From CBDDLJ01 sp965230635 (GTDB lineage Bacteria; Pseudomonadota; Gammaproteobacteria; UBA1113), in assembly GCA_965230635.1 (NCBI GenBank), contig CBDDLJ010000006.1, positions 1-13,968 on the forward strand: a DNA stretch of 13,968 bases. The letters are read 5' to 3'. Under the pieces are notes generated by a model. It worked only from the letters and a program-made list of their open reading frames with translations. It had not been told where the DNA came from and ran no database searches. Position numbers and translations under genes: made by a program. Below, piece after piece: positions 1 through 6,338 of this stretch (the stretch's first letter is position 1; each line of letters begins with the position of its first letter).

Positions 1-32
1 TAAATCAAGGCGTTGTGAAAGTAATCTGCTAG

Positions 33-325
33 ACTCTCCCAATCATTCTACACAAGTTAACTCAATATCACCCTGAGTATTTCTTCATTCCGGAAACAAT
101 TGAAGTTACTACTTGTGATCGTGTTAAAACTGATAAATATGATGCAAAAAAATAGCAACTCAACTGGTAGCTGGTCGTTTAAAAGGTATTTATGTTTCTT
201 TTGAAGAACATGAAAAAAATGCCTAAAGCCGCTTCCAGCATTAGTAATGGTCTTCGCAGTGCTTTTTATCTTGAGTAGAAAATATTGACCGCATAGTGAC
301 TAAAGCAGTGATAAAGTCTTATGAC
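33..325 (+). pseudogene. Unidentified gene remnant with frameshifts
   Basis: No intact reading frame spans this stretch, but three protein-like pieces follow one another on the plus strand. The first (33-155) reads ...LTQYHPEYFFIPETIEV... and ends in TAG directly after a 7-A run. The second (143-226) continues as ATQLVAGRLKGIYVSFEEHE and ends just after another 7-A run. The third and fourth read MPKAASSISNGLRSAFYLE and ENIDRIVTKAVIKSY in other frames. Adding or removing one base at each A-run joins the pieces, which is typical of an inactivated gene. I do not recognise the protein family. The start lies outside the window or is lost. It converges on rmuC, whose stop lies about 20 bases downstream. 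The alternative is chance open frames in AT-rich DNA. Confidence 0.4.
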
Positions 326-346
326 AGATTAATACTCACAAAACAT

Positions 347-1708
347 CTATTCATTTTCTTCAATTTCTAGCAATGCCTCAATGCTTTCATTGACTTGTTT
401 TTGCTCAATGGATAGTTCCGCTTTTTCGATTTTTTCAAATCGGCTGGTAATTTTACGTGCTGAGGTATGAATATCTTTAACATCTGTGTTTGCTTGCTCT
501 ATATGTTTGCCCAGTTTATCCATGCGTTGCTCAAATCGTGAGAAATCTTTTGCTAAATAGCCTAGGTGTTCTTGAATGATGTGAATTTGTTTGCGTGTTG
601 CTTCGTCTTTTAATACGGCTCTTGCTGTTGTTAATATAGCCATTAATGTGGTGGGGGAAACTAACCAAACGTGATTTTTATGGGCGAATTCAATTAAATC
701 AGCGTAGTGGCTGTGAATTTCTGCAAATATTGCTTCTGCTGGAAGAAACATAATGGCGCCATCTGACGTTTCGCCGGGTAAAATATATTTGCTGCTAATA
801 TCTTGGATATGTTTTTTAACCATTACACGGAATTGCTGTTCCGCAAGGCGACGTTCTTGTGAACTGCGATCAATGTCCGTCATGTTGCGATAATCTTCTA
901 GTGGAAATTTTGCATCGATAGCAATGTTGCCAGTAGGTTGGGGTAGGTATAGTAAACAATCAACCCGTTTGCCATTGGATAATGTGGCTTGTAAAGAAAA
1001 ACTGTGTTCAGGCATCACATTTCTTAGCAATGCATTGAGTTGTACTTCGCCAAAGGCGCCACGGCTGCGCTTGTCTGATAGTATTTCTTGTAAGCTAACA
1101 ACGTTACTTGATAGTTCAGTGATCTTTTTTTGTGCGGCATCAATCAAGGCTAAGCGCTTTACGATGTCACTAAAGGTTGCATTTGTTTTTTCAAACCCTT
1201 CATGTAAGCGTTTTTCTACTTGGTTGCTGATTTCTTTTAAACGCTGATCAGTATTTGTTGTTAATTTTTCCATGCGTGTGTCAATATTTTTAGCGTTTTG
1301 GTTTAATGTGTCATTGATTTGCTTTTGCAATGTCATGGCGCTTTGACGCCAAGTGTCTTGTAAGCTTTTTAAGTGATCAAATTGATGTTTATCAAATTGT
1401 TGTCGAAATTCTGATTGTTGCTTTTGTAAATGCAGTTGTAAATAGGCTAATTTTTCAGTGATTTGTTGGGCGAGTTTGTTTAATCCTTGGGTGAGTTGGT
1501 GCTGTAGCTTTTCTTGTTGCAGTTCGCTTTGTTGGCCGAGTTGGTTAATACTGTCGTGCAATTTTTGTTGTTCTTGTTGATAAAAGTCTATTTTTGTTAA
1601 TAGTTGCCAACAGTTGCTTATTTTTTTTGCAATTACTAGGTAAAAGATTATGCTTGCAATTAGAATGCACAAGCATAGAATAGTCATACTGATAAAGTCG
1701 ATAGTCAT
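347..1708 (-). CDS. rmuC: DNA recombination protein RmuC
   Basis: RmuC is thought to limit inversions at short inverted repeats and carries a nuclease-like fold; its biochemical activity is poorly defined. The 453-residue product is close to the E. coli length (about 475). Residues 8-27 form a hydrophobic membrane anchor. Residues 35-215 are a Gln/Lys/Glu-rich coiled coil. The conserved RmuC domain starts at RGAFGEVQLNALL (216-228), followed by RVDCLLYLP (248-256) and IDAKFPLEDY (264-273). E221, D250, D265 and K267 fit the PD-(D/E)xK-type core. The ATG at 1708-1706 on the minus strand begins the hydrophobic segment directly, but no strong Shine-Dalgarno sequence precedes it. It is divergent from the uracil-DNA glycosylase gene across a 65-bp gap that must hold both promoters. 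No clear terminator follows its stop. Confidence 0.93.
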   Translation of the reverse strand: MTIDFISMTILCLCILIASIIFYLVIAKKISNCWQLLTKIDFYQQEQQKLHDSINQLGQQSELQQEKLQHQLTQGLNKLAQQITEKLAYLQLHLQKQQSEFRQQFDKHQFDHLKSLQDTWRQSAMTLQKQINDTLNQNAKNIDTRMEKLTTNTDQRLKEISNQVEKRLHEGFEKTNATFSDIVKRLALIDAAQKKITELSSNVVSLQEILSDKRSRGAFGEVQLNALLRNVMPEHSFSLQATLSNGKRVDCLLYLPQPTGNIAIDAKFPLEDYRNMTDIDRSSQERRLAEQQFRVMVKKHIQDISSKYILPGETSDGAIMFLPAEAIFAEIHSHYADLIEFAHKNHVWLVSPTTLMAILTTARAVLKDEATRKQIHIIQEHLGYLAKDFSRFEQRMDKLGKHIEQANTDVKDIHTSARKITSRFEKIEKAELSIEQKQVNESIEALLEIEENE

Positions 1709-1773
1709 GATTTGTTCATTGATTATTTAATTTACCTAGTTTGCACAAGTTTAGCTAAAAAGGAAAGTAAAAC

Positions 1774-2484
1774 GTGACATCCTTGCATGATGTGTACTTA
1801 CAAGAAATGGGGATCGTGCGTTGGCAATTGCGCCAACAGGCTGATGCCCAAGTTTTGGCGTCTGATGCTGAACTTGAAGTAATGCCTGTGCCTGCTAATG
1901 ATGTTAATAATAACACACTGACGTGGGAAGAACTGCAAAACCGTGTTAATCAATGTCAATTGTGTCCATTGCACCAATGTCGCAAGAATGCCGTATTTGG
2001 TGTTGGTAATCCACAGGCTGATTTAGTGGTTATTGGTGAAGCGCCTGGTGCTAATGAAGATAGGCAAGGCGAACCATTTGTTGGGCGTGCTGGAAAATTA
2101 CTCAATTTAATGTTAGAAGCCATTGGCTTATCGCGTGAAGACATTTTTATTTGTAATGTCTTAAAGTGTCGCCCACCGAATAATCGTGATCCAAGCAAAC
2201 AAGAGGTTAAAACGTGTACACCTTATTTAGAGCAACAGTTAATTCATATTAAGCCTAAGATATTGCTGGCGGTGGGGCGTATTGCCGCGCACTATTTACT
2301 TGGTGTTGAGCAGCGATTAGCCTCACTAAGAGGTCGGCAATGGCAATTTGGGGTTAATCATACACCACTCATCGTCACGTACCATCCTGCTTATTTATTA
2401 CGCAATCCGCGAGATAAACGTAAAGCTTTTCAAGATTTGCGTTTAATTGAGCGATTATTAGACAAAAAGTCCTCGGTTTCGTAA
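1774..2484 (+). CDS. Family 4 uracil-DNA glycosylase (4Fe-4S)
   Basis: This enzyme removes uracil from DNA at the first step of base excision repair. Older annotations call the family phage SPO1 DNA polymerase-related. The 236-residue protein has an N-terminal region of about 50 residues before the catalytic domain. The iron-sulfur ligands are visible as C61 and C64 (CQLC), C132 (NVLKCRPP) and C148, with the 16-residue spacing of the last pair typical of the family. Motif A is GEAPGANED (88-96) and motif B contains the HPA triad (204-206). The start is GTG at 1774, supported by AAAGGAAAG about 8 bases upstream. It is divergent from rmuC and seems to be a single-gene unit, since about 635 non-coding bases follow. 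The family assignment is secure; the exact subfamily (UDGa or a related type) is inferred. Confidence 0.92.
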   Translation: MTSLHDVYLQEMGIVRWQLRQQADAQVLASDAELEVMPVPANDVNNNTLTWEELQNRVNQCQLCPLHQCRKNAVFGVGNPQADLVVIGEAPGANEDRQGEPFVGRAGKLLNLMLEAIGLSREDIFICNVLKCRPPNNRDPSKQEVKTCTPYLEQQLIHIKPKILLAVGRIAAHYLLGVEQRLASLRGRQWQFGVNHTPLIVTYHPAYLLRNPRDKRKAFQDLRLIERLLDKKSSVS

Positions 2485-2529
2485 AAATTTTGTAACTTTC
2501 AGAAGAGTTTTCAACAAGCAACAAAAATG

Positions 2530-2614
2530 TTAGTTTTTTTTTTCGCAAAGTGTTAATTTTTTTTTGAAAAGGCTTGCTAATACTTAACTAGTTGAATTTA
2601 TTAGTATTTTTTTT
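2530..2614 (+). repeat. Three TTAR-poly(T) direct repeats
   Basis: Three similar T-tract units lie in an AT-rich stretch: TTAG followed by T10 (2530-2543), TTAA followed by T9 (2553-2565) and TTAGTA followed by T8 (2601-2614). They lie left of the first perfect DnaA box (2694). AT-rich repeats beside a DnaA box are how DNA-unwinding elements of bacterial origins are arranged. They could equally be an AT-rich spacer with weak termination for the upstream glycosylase gene, but no GC-rich stem precedes the T-runs. Confidence 0.55.
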
Positions 2615-2690
2615 GTGTCTATTTTTCGGTAACTTATCAGCATGCTTTTATTAATGCGGTGTGGCGCTGTTATTAAGGGTATTTTACACA

Positions 2691-2719
2691 GAGTTATCCA
2701 CAGAAACTGTGAATAACTC
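2691..2719. promoter_or_regulatory. Inverted pair of DnaA boxes
   Basis: GAGTTATCCACAG (2691-2703) and CTGTGAATAACTC (2707-2719) form a 13-bp inverted repeat with one mismatch around a 3-nt AAA centre. The left arm holds the perfect box TTATCCACA. The right arm holds TTATTCACA on the minus strand, also within the consensus. Two head-to-head DnaA boxes this close suggest cooperative DnaA binding. As RNA the same sequence would fold into a hairpin followed by AGTTTTG, so a weak terminator cannot be excluded. Confidence 0.6.
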
Positions 2720-2777
2720 AGTTTTGTGAGGTTGGGTCTGTTTATTTTTGAGTCATAATGGTGAATTTTTGATGATT

Positions 2778-2804
2778 ATGCATAAAATAGTCGTATTTAT
2801 GCAT
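2778..2804. repeat. Inverted repeat around ATAGTCGTA
   Basis: ATGCATAAA (2778-2786) and TTTATGCAT (2796-2804) are perfect 9-bp inverted arms around a 9-nt spacer. The AAAATAGTC core (2784-2792) recurs at 3020-3028 in another palindrome. The size and symmetry would suit a dimeric DNA-binding protein, but no binding protein can be named. Confidence 0.5.
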
Positions 2805-2827
2805 GCTAGCAAAGCAACGGATTTATT

Positions 2828-2836
2828 TTTTCCACA
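2828..2836 (+). promoter_or_regulatory. DnaA box match TTTTCCACA
   Basis: TTTTCCACA fits the relaxed DnaA consensus TTWTNCACA. On its own it would be a weak call in AT-rich DNA. Its position between the inverted box pair at 2691-2719 and the perfect box at 2991-2999 makes it more credible. Confidence 0.4.
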
Positions 2837-2982
2837 TTAAAAATAAATCAAGTGAATGAAGGTTGCTATCGTTTTATTTCATTATTGTTGCAGTAACTGT
2901 TTGATTTTAAAGGTTTTTAATCGGTATTTTTGTGAGCCGTTGATTTGTATTGAGTGAATCGCGGTATATTTGATAATGTTGC

Positions 2983-2999
2983 ACACAGAGTTATCCACA
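2983..2999 (+). promoter_or_regulatory. Second copy of 17-nt repeat with perfect DnaA box
   Basis: ACACAGAGTTATCCACA is an exact copy of 2686-2702. TTATCCACA (2991-2999) is identical to the high-affinity R1-type box. Identity over 17 nt, beyond the 9-nt box itself, suggests a duplicated element or conserved flanks rather than two chance boxes. Confidence 0.55.
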
Positions 3000-3019
3000 A
3001 TTTGATCGCATCACACGGA

Positions 3020-3034
3020 AAAATAGTCTATTTT
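3020..3034. repeat. Palindrome AAAATAGTCTATTTT
   Basis: AAAATAG and CTATTTT are perfect 7-bp arms around a central T. The left half matches the AAAATAGTC of the inverted repeat at 2778-2804. It lies about 20 bases after the second perfect DnaA box and about 45 bases before the likely -10 element of the tRNA-Val/thrS transcript, so it could be an operator for that promoter. Confidence 0.45.
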
Positions 3035-3080
3035 ATTGATAGTTGGGCTGGTTTAAAGGTTTTCATCTGTGGCTTGACCG

Positions 3081-3086
3081 TATAAT
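3081..3086 (+). promoter_or_regulatory. Likely -10 element for tRNA-Val/thrS
   Basis: A perfect TATAAT lies 33 bases before the tRNA-Val gene. It would start transcription near 3093 and give a short tRNA 5' leader. No good -35 is seen 17 bases upstream; the nearby TTGACC (3074-3079) sits too close to pair with it. Confidence 0.45.
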
Positions 3087-3119
3087 TAGCAAATGATACC
3101 GTATCCAACTATTTTCGAT

Positions 3120-3194
3120 AGGCACGTAGCTCAGTGGTAGAGCACCACCTTGACATGGTGGTGGTCGGTGGTTCGATCCCACTCGTGCCTACCA
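3120..3194 (+). tRNA. tRNA-Val (anticodon GAC)
   Basis: The cloverleaf can be read by eye. The acceptor AGGCACG (3120-3126) pairs with CGTGCCT (3184-3190). The D stem is GCTC/GAGC. The anticodon stem CCACC/GGTGG holds the loop TTGACAT with anticodon GAC. The T stem GGTGG/CCACT holds TTCGATC and ends in one G-T pair. The discriminator is A3191 and CCA is encoded (3192-3194). It reads GUC and GUU valine codons. The thrS start lies 37 nt after the CCA, so the two are probably on one transcript. Confidence 0.95.
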
Positions 3195-3231
3195 ATTTTA
3201 ATATATTTGATGAGTGTTAGGGGTAGATGGG

Positions 3232-5139
3232 ATGCCAATTATAACATTACCAGATGGAAGTAAGCGTGAGTATGGCGAAGCGGTCAGTGCTGAACAAATT
3301 GCTCACGATATTAGTCCTAGGCTAGGTAAAGACGTGTTAGCTGCCAATGTCAATGCATGCTTGGTAGATACGCATTATATGATTGAATCCGATGCAACGG
3401 TTACATTAATTACGCCACAAATGCCGGAAGGATTAGATATTTTACGGCATTCCACGGCACATTTATTAGCACAAGCCGTGAAAGAATTATTTCCCAGCGC
3501 ACAAGTGACTATAGGGCCTGTTATTGAGGATGGATTTTACTATGACTTTGCTTTTGAGCGCTCATTTACCTTGGATGATTTGGCACATATTGAAAAACGT
3601 ATGCATGAGATTGTGAAAAAAAGTGCAAAAGTAGTTCGAGAAGAAATGCCACGTGATGATGCCATTGCGTACTTTAGGGAAATGGGTGAAGAATATAAAG
3701 CAAGAATTATTGAAGATATCCCTGAAAATGAAGTGATATCACTCTACCGACAAGGTGATTTTGTTGATTTATGTCGTGGACCTCACGTTCCTCATATGGG
3801 TCATCTTGGCGTGTTTAAACTAATGAAAGTGGCTGGTGCTTATTGGCGTGGTGATGCTAATAATGAAATGCTACAGCGGATATACGGTACGGCTTGGTCA
3901 AAAAAATCAGAGCTAAAAGATTACTTAAAGCGTCTTGAAGAGGCAGAAAAGCGTGATCACCGTCGTTTGGGTAAACAATTACACTTGTTTCATTTCCAAG
4001 AAGAAGCACCAGGCATGGTTTTTTGGCATGGTAAAGGCTTTACTATTTACCGACTCATGCAAAATTACCTACGCCAAAAATTGGAAGCCTATGGTTATGA
4101 AGAAATTAAAACACCTCAGCTGCTTAGTCGTAGTTTGTGGGAAAAGTCAGGGCACTGGGAAAAATATCGCGAAGAAATGTTTACGACCAATGCAGAAGAT
4201 CATATTTTTGCAATTAAGCCCATGAGTTGCCCTTGCCACGTGCAAGTTTACAAGCAAGGCTTAAAAAGTTATCGCGATCTGCCTTTGCGTATGGCAGAAT
4301 TTGGTTGTTGTCATCGCAATGAATTTTCTGGCACATTGCATGGTTTAATGCGAGTCAGAGCATTCACCCAGGATGATGCCCATATTTTTTGTACTGAAGA
4401 TCAAATTGCTGATGAAATTGAGCAATTAATTGATTTAGTGCATGACATCTACACTGATTTTGGTTTTGAGCAAATATCGTGTTGCGTATCAACACGCCCA
4501 GAACACCGTGTCGGTTCAGAAGAGACCTGGGATAGAGCAGAAAAGGCATTACAAGATGTGCTGAATAATAAGGGATTACCTTGGGATCTAGCGGCGGGAG
4601 ATGGTGCTTTTTATGGGCCTAAAATTGACTTTACATTGAAAGATTGCCTGGGACGTATGTGGCAATGTGGAACGATTCAGCTCGATTTTTCTATGCCAGG
4701 TCGTTTAGGAGCGACTTATGTTGATGAAAATGGCTCAAAGCAAGTACCCGTAATGATTCATCGGGCTATTTTAGGAACGTTAGAACGCTTCATGGGTATA
4801 TTTATTGAACAGTGTGAGGCTAAATTCCCACTGTGGTTGGCGCCTGTACAAGCTGTTGTGATGACAATAACCGATGCACACGCCGATTATGCGTCAACAA
4901 TGGCTAAATATTTGCGTAAAAACGGTTTTCGTGTCGATAAAGACTTGCGCAATGAAAAAATTGGTTTTAAAATTCGCGAACATACGATACAACGTATCCC
5001 TTATTTACTCATTGTGGGTGATAAAGAGGTTGAAACGAATACAGTAGCAGTGCGATCATTATCTGGCAAGGATTTGGGTAGTAAGCCATTGTCGGAGCTG
5101 AAACAATTATTTGATGAGCAAATCGCATCAAAACGGTGA
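3232..5139 (+). CDS. thrS: Threonyl-tRNA synthetase
   Basis: ThrRS attaches threonine to tRNA-Thr and edits mischarged serine in the cytoplasm. The 635-residue protein has the full bacterial architecture: TGS domain (1-62), editing domain with H73 and H77 (HSTAHLLA) plus C181 and H185 (DLCRGPH), class II catalytic core and C-terminal anticodon-binding domain (about 535-635). The catalytic zinc ligands include C333 in KPMSCPCH and H384 in DDAHIF; a third histidine is expected in the MIHRAILGTLERF segment. I chose ATG 3232 because it begins the standard MPIITLPDGS, with TTAGGGG (3218-3224) about 8 bases upstream. An in-frame GTG at 3214 would add six residues unlike the family. It heads the translation operon behind tRNA-Val, and infC begins 39 bases after its stop. 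Confidence 0.97.
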   Translation: MPIITLPDGSKREYGEAVSAEQIAHDISPRLGKDVLAANVNACLVDTHYMIESDATVTLITPQMPEGLDILRHSTAHLLAQAVKELFPSAQVTIGPVIEDGFYYDFAFERSFTLDDLAHIEKRMHEIVKKSAKVVREEMPRDDAIAYFREMGEEYKARIIEDIPENEVISLYRQGDFVDLCRGPHVPHMGHLGVFKLMKVAGAYWRGDANNEMLQRIYGTAWSKKSELKDYLKRLEEAEKRDHRRLGKQLHLFHFQEEAPGMVFWHGKGFTIYRLMQNYLRQKLEAYGYEEIKTPQLLSRSLWEKSGHWEKYREEMFTTNAEDHIFAIKPMSCPCHVQVYKQGLKSYRDLPLRMAEFGCCHRNEFSGTLHGLMRVRAFTQDDAHIFCTEDQIADEIEQLIDLVHDIYTDFGFEQISCCVSTRPEHRVGSEETWDRAEKALQDVLNNKGLPWDLAAGDGAFYGPKIDFTLKDCLGRMWQCGTIQLDFSMPGRLGATYVDENGSKQVPVMIHRAILGTLERFMGIFIEQCEAKFPLWLAPVQAVVMTITDAHADYASTMAKYLRKNGFRVDKDLRNEKIGFKIREHTIQRIPYLLIVGDKEVETNTVAVRSLSGKDLGSKPLSELKQLFDEQIASKR

Positions 5140-5165
5140 AAGAATGAATGACATTGAAGAGAAAC

Positions 5166-5170
5166 GGGAG
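5166..5170 (+). promoter_or_regulatory. Ribosome binding site of infC deciding the AUU start
   Basis: GGGAG lies 8 bases before ATT at 5179. No in-frame ATG, GTG or TTG with a suitable site lies between here and the first conserved IF3 residues. This supports the rare AUU initiation codon known for infC, which lets IF3 repress its own translation. Confidence 0.8.
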
Positions 5171-5178
5171 AATATCTC

Positions 5179-5697
5179 ATTAGTAATCTAAAAGGGAAGG
5201 GCAGTAGAACGCGAATAAATCGTGATATTACTGCCTCAGAAGTCCGTTTGATCGATAGTGAAGGGCAACAAGGCGGGATCGTTAATTTACAAGATGCGTT
5301 AACCGTCGCTGAAAAAGCAGGGTTGGATCTGGTTGAAATAGCACCAATGGCAGCACCACCCGTCTGTCGTGTGATGGACTATGGTAAATACCAGTACCAA
5401 CAGAAGAAAAAACATAAAAAACCAAAAACATTAGGAACGAAAGAAATTAAATTCCGTCCGGTGACGGATGAGGGCGATTATCAGGTAAAGCTACGCAACC
5501 TGATACGCTTTTTGAGCCGAGGGAATAGAGTTAAAATAACTATCCGATTCCGGGGGCGTGAAATAGCCCATCAGGAGTTGGCTCAGCGTATTTTGAAGCG
5601 ACTTGAAGTAGACGTGAATGAATACGGTAGTGTAGAGCAAATGCCTAAAATGGAAGGTCGGCAAGTAGTTATGTTAATTTGTCCTAAGAAAAGTTAG
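5179..5697 (+). CDS. infC: Translation initiation factor IF-3 (AUU start)
   Basis: IF3 binds the 30S subunit, prevents premature subunit joining and checks the start codon and initiator tRNA. Starting at ATT 5179 gives 172 residues, with the N-terminal signature INRDITASEVRLIDSEG near residues 13-29. PVCRVMDYGKY (61-71) precedes the Lys-rich linker (KKKHKKPK). The C-terminal domain contains TKEIKFRPVTDEGDY and RFRGREIAHQELA. The next in-frame conventional start, TTG 5248, would delete the conserved N-terminal strand. The AUU start is the known basis of infC autoregulation in E. coli, and the same is inferred here. The gene lies between thrS and rpmI in the usual gammaproteobacterial order. 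Confidence 0.95.
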   Translation: MSNLKGKGSRTRINRDITASEVRLIDSEGQQGGIVNLQDALTVAEKAGLDLVEIAPMAAPPVCRVMDYGKYQYQQKKKHKKPKTLGTKEIKFRPVTDEGDYQVKLRNLIRFLSRGNRVKITIRFRGREIAHQELAQRILKRLEVDVNEYGSVEQMPKMEGRQVVMLICPKKS

Positions 5698-5725
5698 TGA
5701 TAGATAATTGAATGCGGAGTTAGTA

Positions 5726-5926
5726 ATGACGAAGATTAAGTTAAAATCGAACCGAGGCGCGATAAAACGCTTCAAACAACGCGCGAAATCAATAAAATTT
5801 CGCCGAGCCAACCGAAATCACATTTTAACCAAGCACCCACAAAAGAAAAAGCGGGCTGCACGGGCAATGCAAGCCATTAAAAAGTGTGATGTATTAGCCA
5901 TTGTTCGCTTAATGCGCGGAAGTTAA
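5726..5926 (+). CDS. rpmI: 50S ribosomal protein L35
   Basis: This small basic protein of the large ribosomal subunit has 66 residues, against 65 in E. coli. It keeps the L35 pattern: KIKLKSNRGAIKRFKQ at the start, NRNHILTKHPQKKKR in the middle and a short hydrophobic tail (VLAIVRLM). The ATG at 5726 has GGAG (5716-5719) 6 bases upstream. An upstream in-frame start at 5708 would add MNAELV, which is not an L35 feature. rplT follows 24 bases after the stop. In E. coli, L20 represses rpmI and rplT by binding the leader; no clear L20-binding pseudoknot was recognised here. Confidence 0.95.
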   Translation: MTKIKLKSNRGAIKRFKQRAKSIKFRRANRNHILTKHPQKKKRAARAMQAIKKCDVLAIVRLMRGS

Positions 5927-5950
5927 TGTTAAATAATAGAGGAATTCATT

Positions 5951-6307
5951 ATGGCAAGAGTAAAAAGAGGTGTAACGGCTCGGGCAAGGCATAAAAAAGT
6001 CCTGAAACAAGCAAAAGGATATTATGGCGCACGTAGTCGCGTTTATCGTGTCGCAAAACAAGCTGTGATTAAAGCACAACAATATGCTTATCGTGATCGT
6101 CGCCAACGTCGGCGTCAATTTCGGGCACTGTGGATCGTCCGAATCAATGCAGCAGCAAGACAGCATGGCTTGACTTATAGCCAATTCATTAATGGTTTAG
6201 GCAAAGCAAATATCGAATTGGATCGAAAAGTGTTAGCGGATATGGCTGTTAATGACAAAGTAGCGTTTGCACAAGTTGTTGAACAAGTAAAAACTGCACT
6301 TGCTTGA
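5951..6307 (+). CDS. rplT: 50S ribosomal protein L20
   Basis: L20 is an early 23S rRNA-binding assembly protein of the large subunit. The 118 residues match the usual length. The Arg/Lys-rich extended N-terminus (MARVKRGVTARARHKKVLKQ) is followed by the globular domain with LWIVRINAAARQHGLTYSQF and NGLGKANIELDRKVLADMA. The start ATG at 5951 has AGAGGA (5938-5943) 7 bases upstream. It lies between rpmI and pheS, with 31 bases to pheS. A pheM attenuator leader peptide as in E. coli is not visible in that short gap. Confidence 0.97.
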   Translation: MARVKRGVTARARHKKVLKQAKGYYGARSRVYRVAKQAVIKAQQYAYRDRRQRRRQFRALWIVRINAAARQHGLTYSQFINGLGKANIELDRKVLADMAVNDKVAFAQVVEQVKTALA

Positions 6308-6338
6308 TCATTGTCAATAACTTGGCAAGGAATAGGAT

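Larger units (their letters stand above)
2485..3119. other. DnaA-box-rich intergenic region (candidate origin or DnaA-binding locus)
   Basis: No convincing gene is seen in these 635 bases. The region holds four sites matching TTWTNCACA: 2694-2702, 2708-2716 (opposite strand), 2828-2836 and 2991-2999. Two of these are the perfect TTATCCACA. The sequence ACACAGAGTTATCCACA occurs twice as a perfect 17-nt direct repeat (2686-2702 and 2983-2999). T-tract repeats lie to the left and two related palindromes within. Known oriC regions combine DnaA boxes with an AT-rich unwinding element. However, gammaproteobacterial oriC normally lies near dnaA/rpmH/mnmG, none of which is here, and only one GATC site (3003-3006) was found. 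A DnaA-titration locus or DnaA-regulated promoter region is the alternative. Confidence 0.4.

Noticed and set aside
924..1247. Plus-strand open frame inside rmuC
   Set aside because: It lies antisense to the conserved RmuC domain, has no family-like features and is explained by codon bias of the real gene.
2511..2543. Intrinsic terminator of the uracil-DNA glycosylase gene
   Set aside because: T10 is present, but the only possible stem before it (AACA/TGTT) is 4 bp and AT-only.
3214..3231. GTG 3214 as thrS start
   Set aside because: It adds MLGVDG, unlike ThrRS N-termini, and would place the TTAGGGG ribosome binding site inside the coding region.
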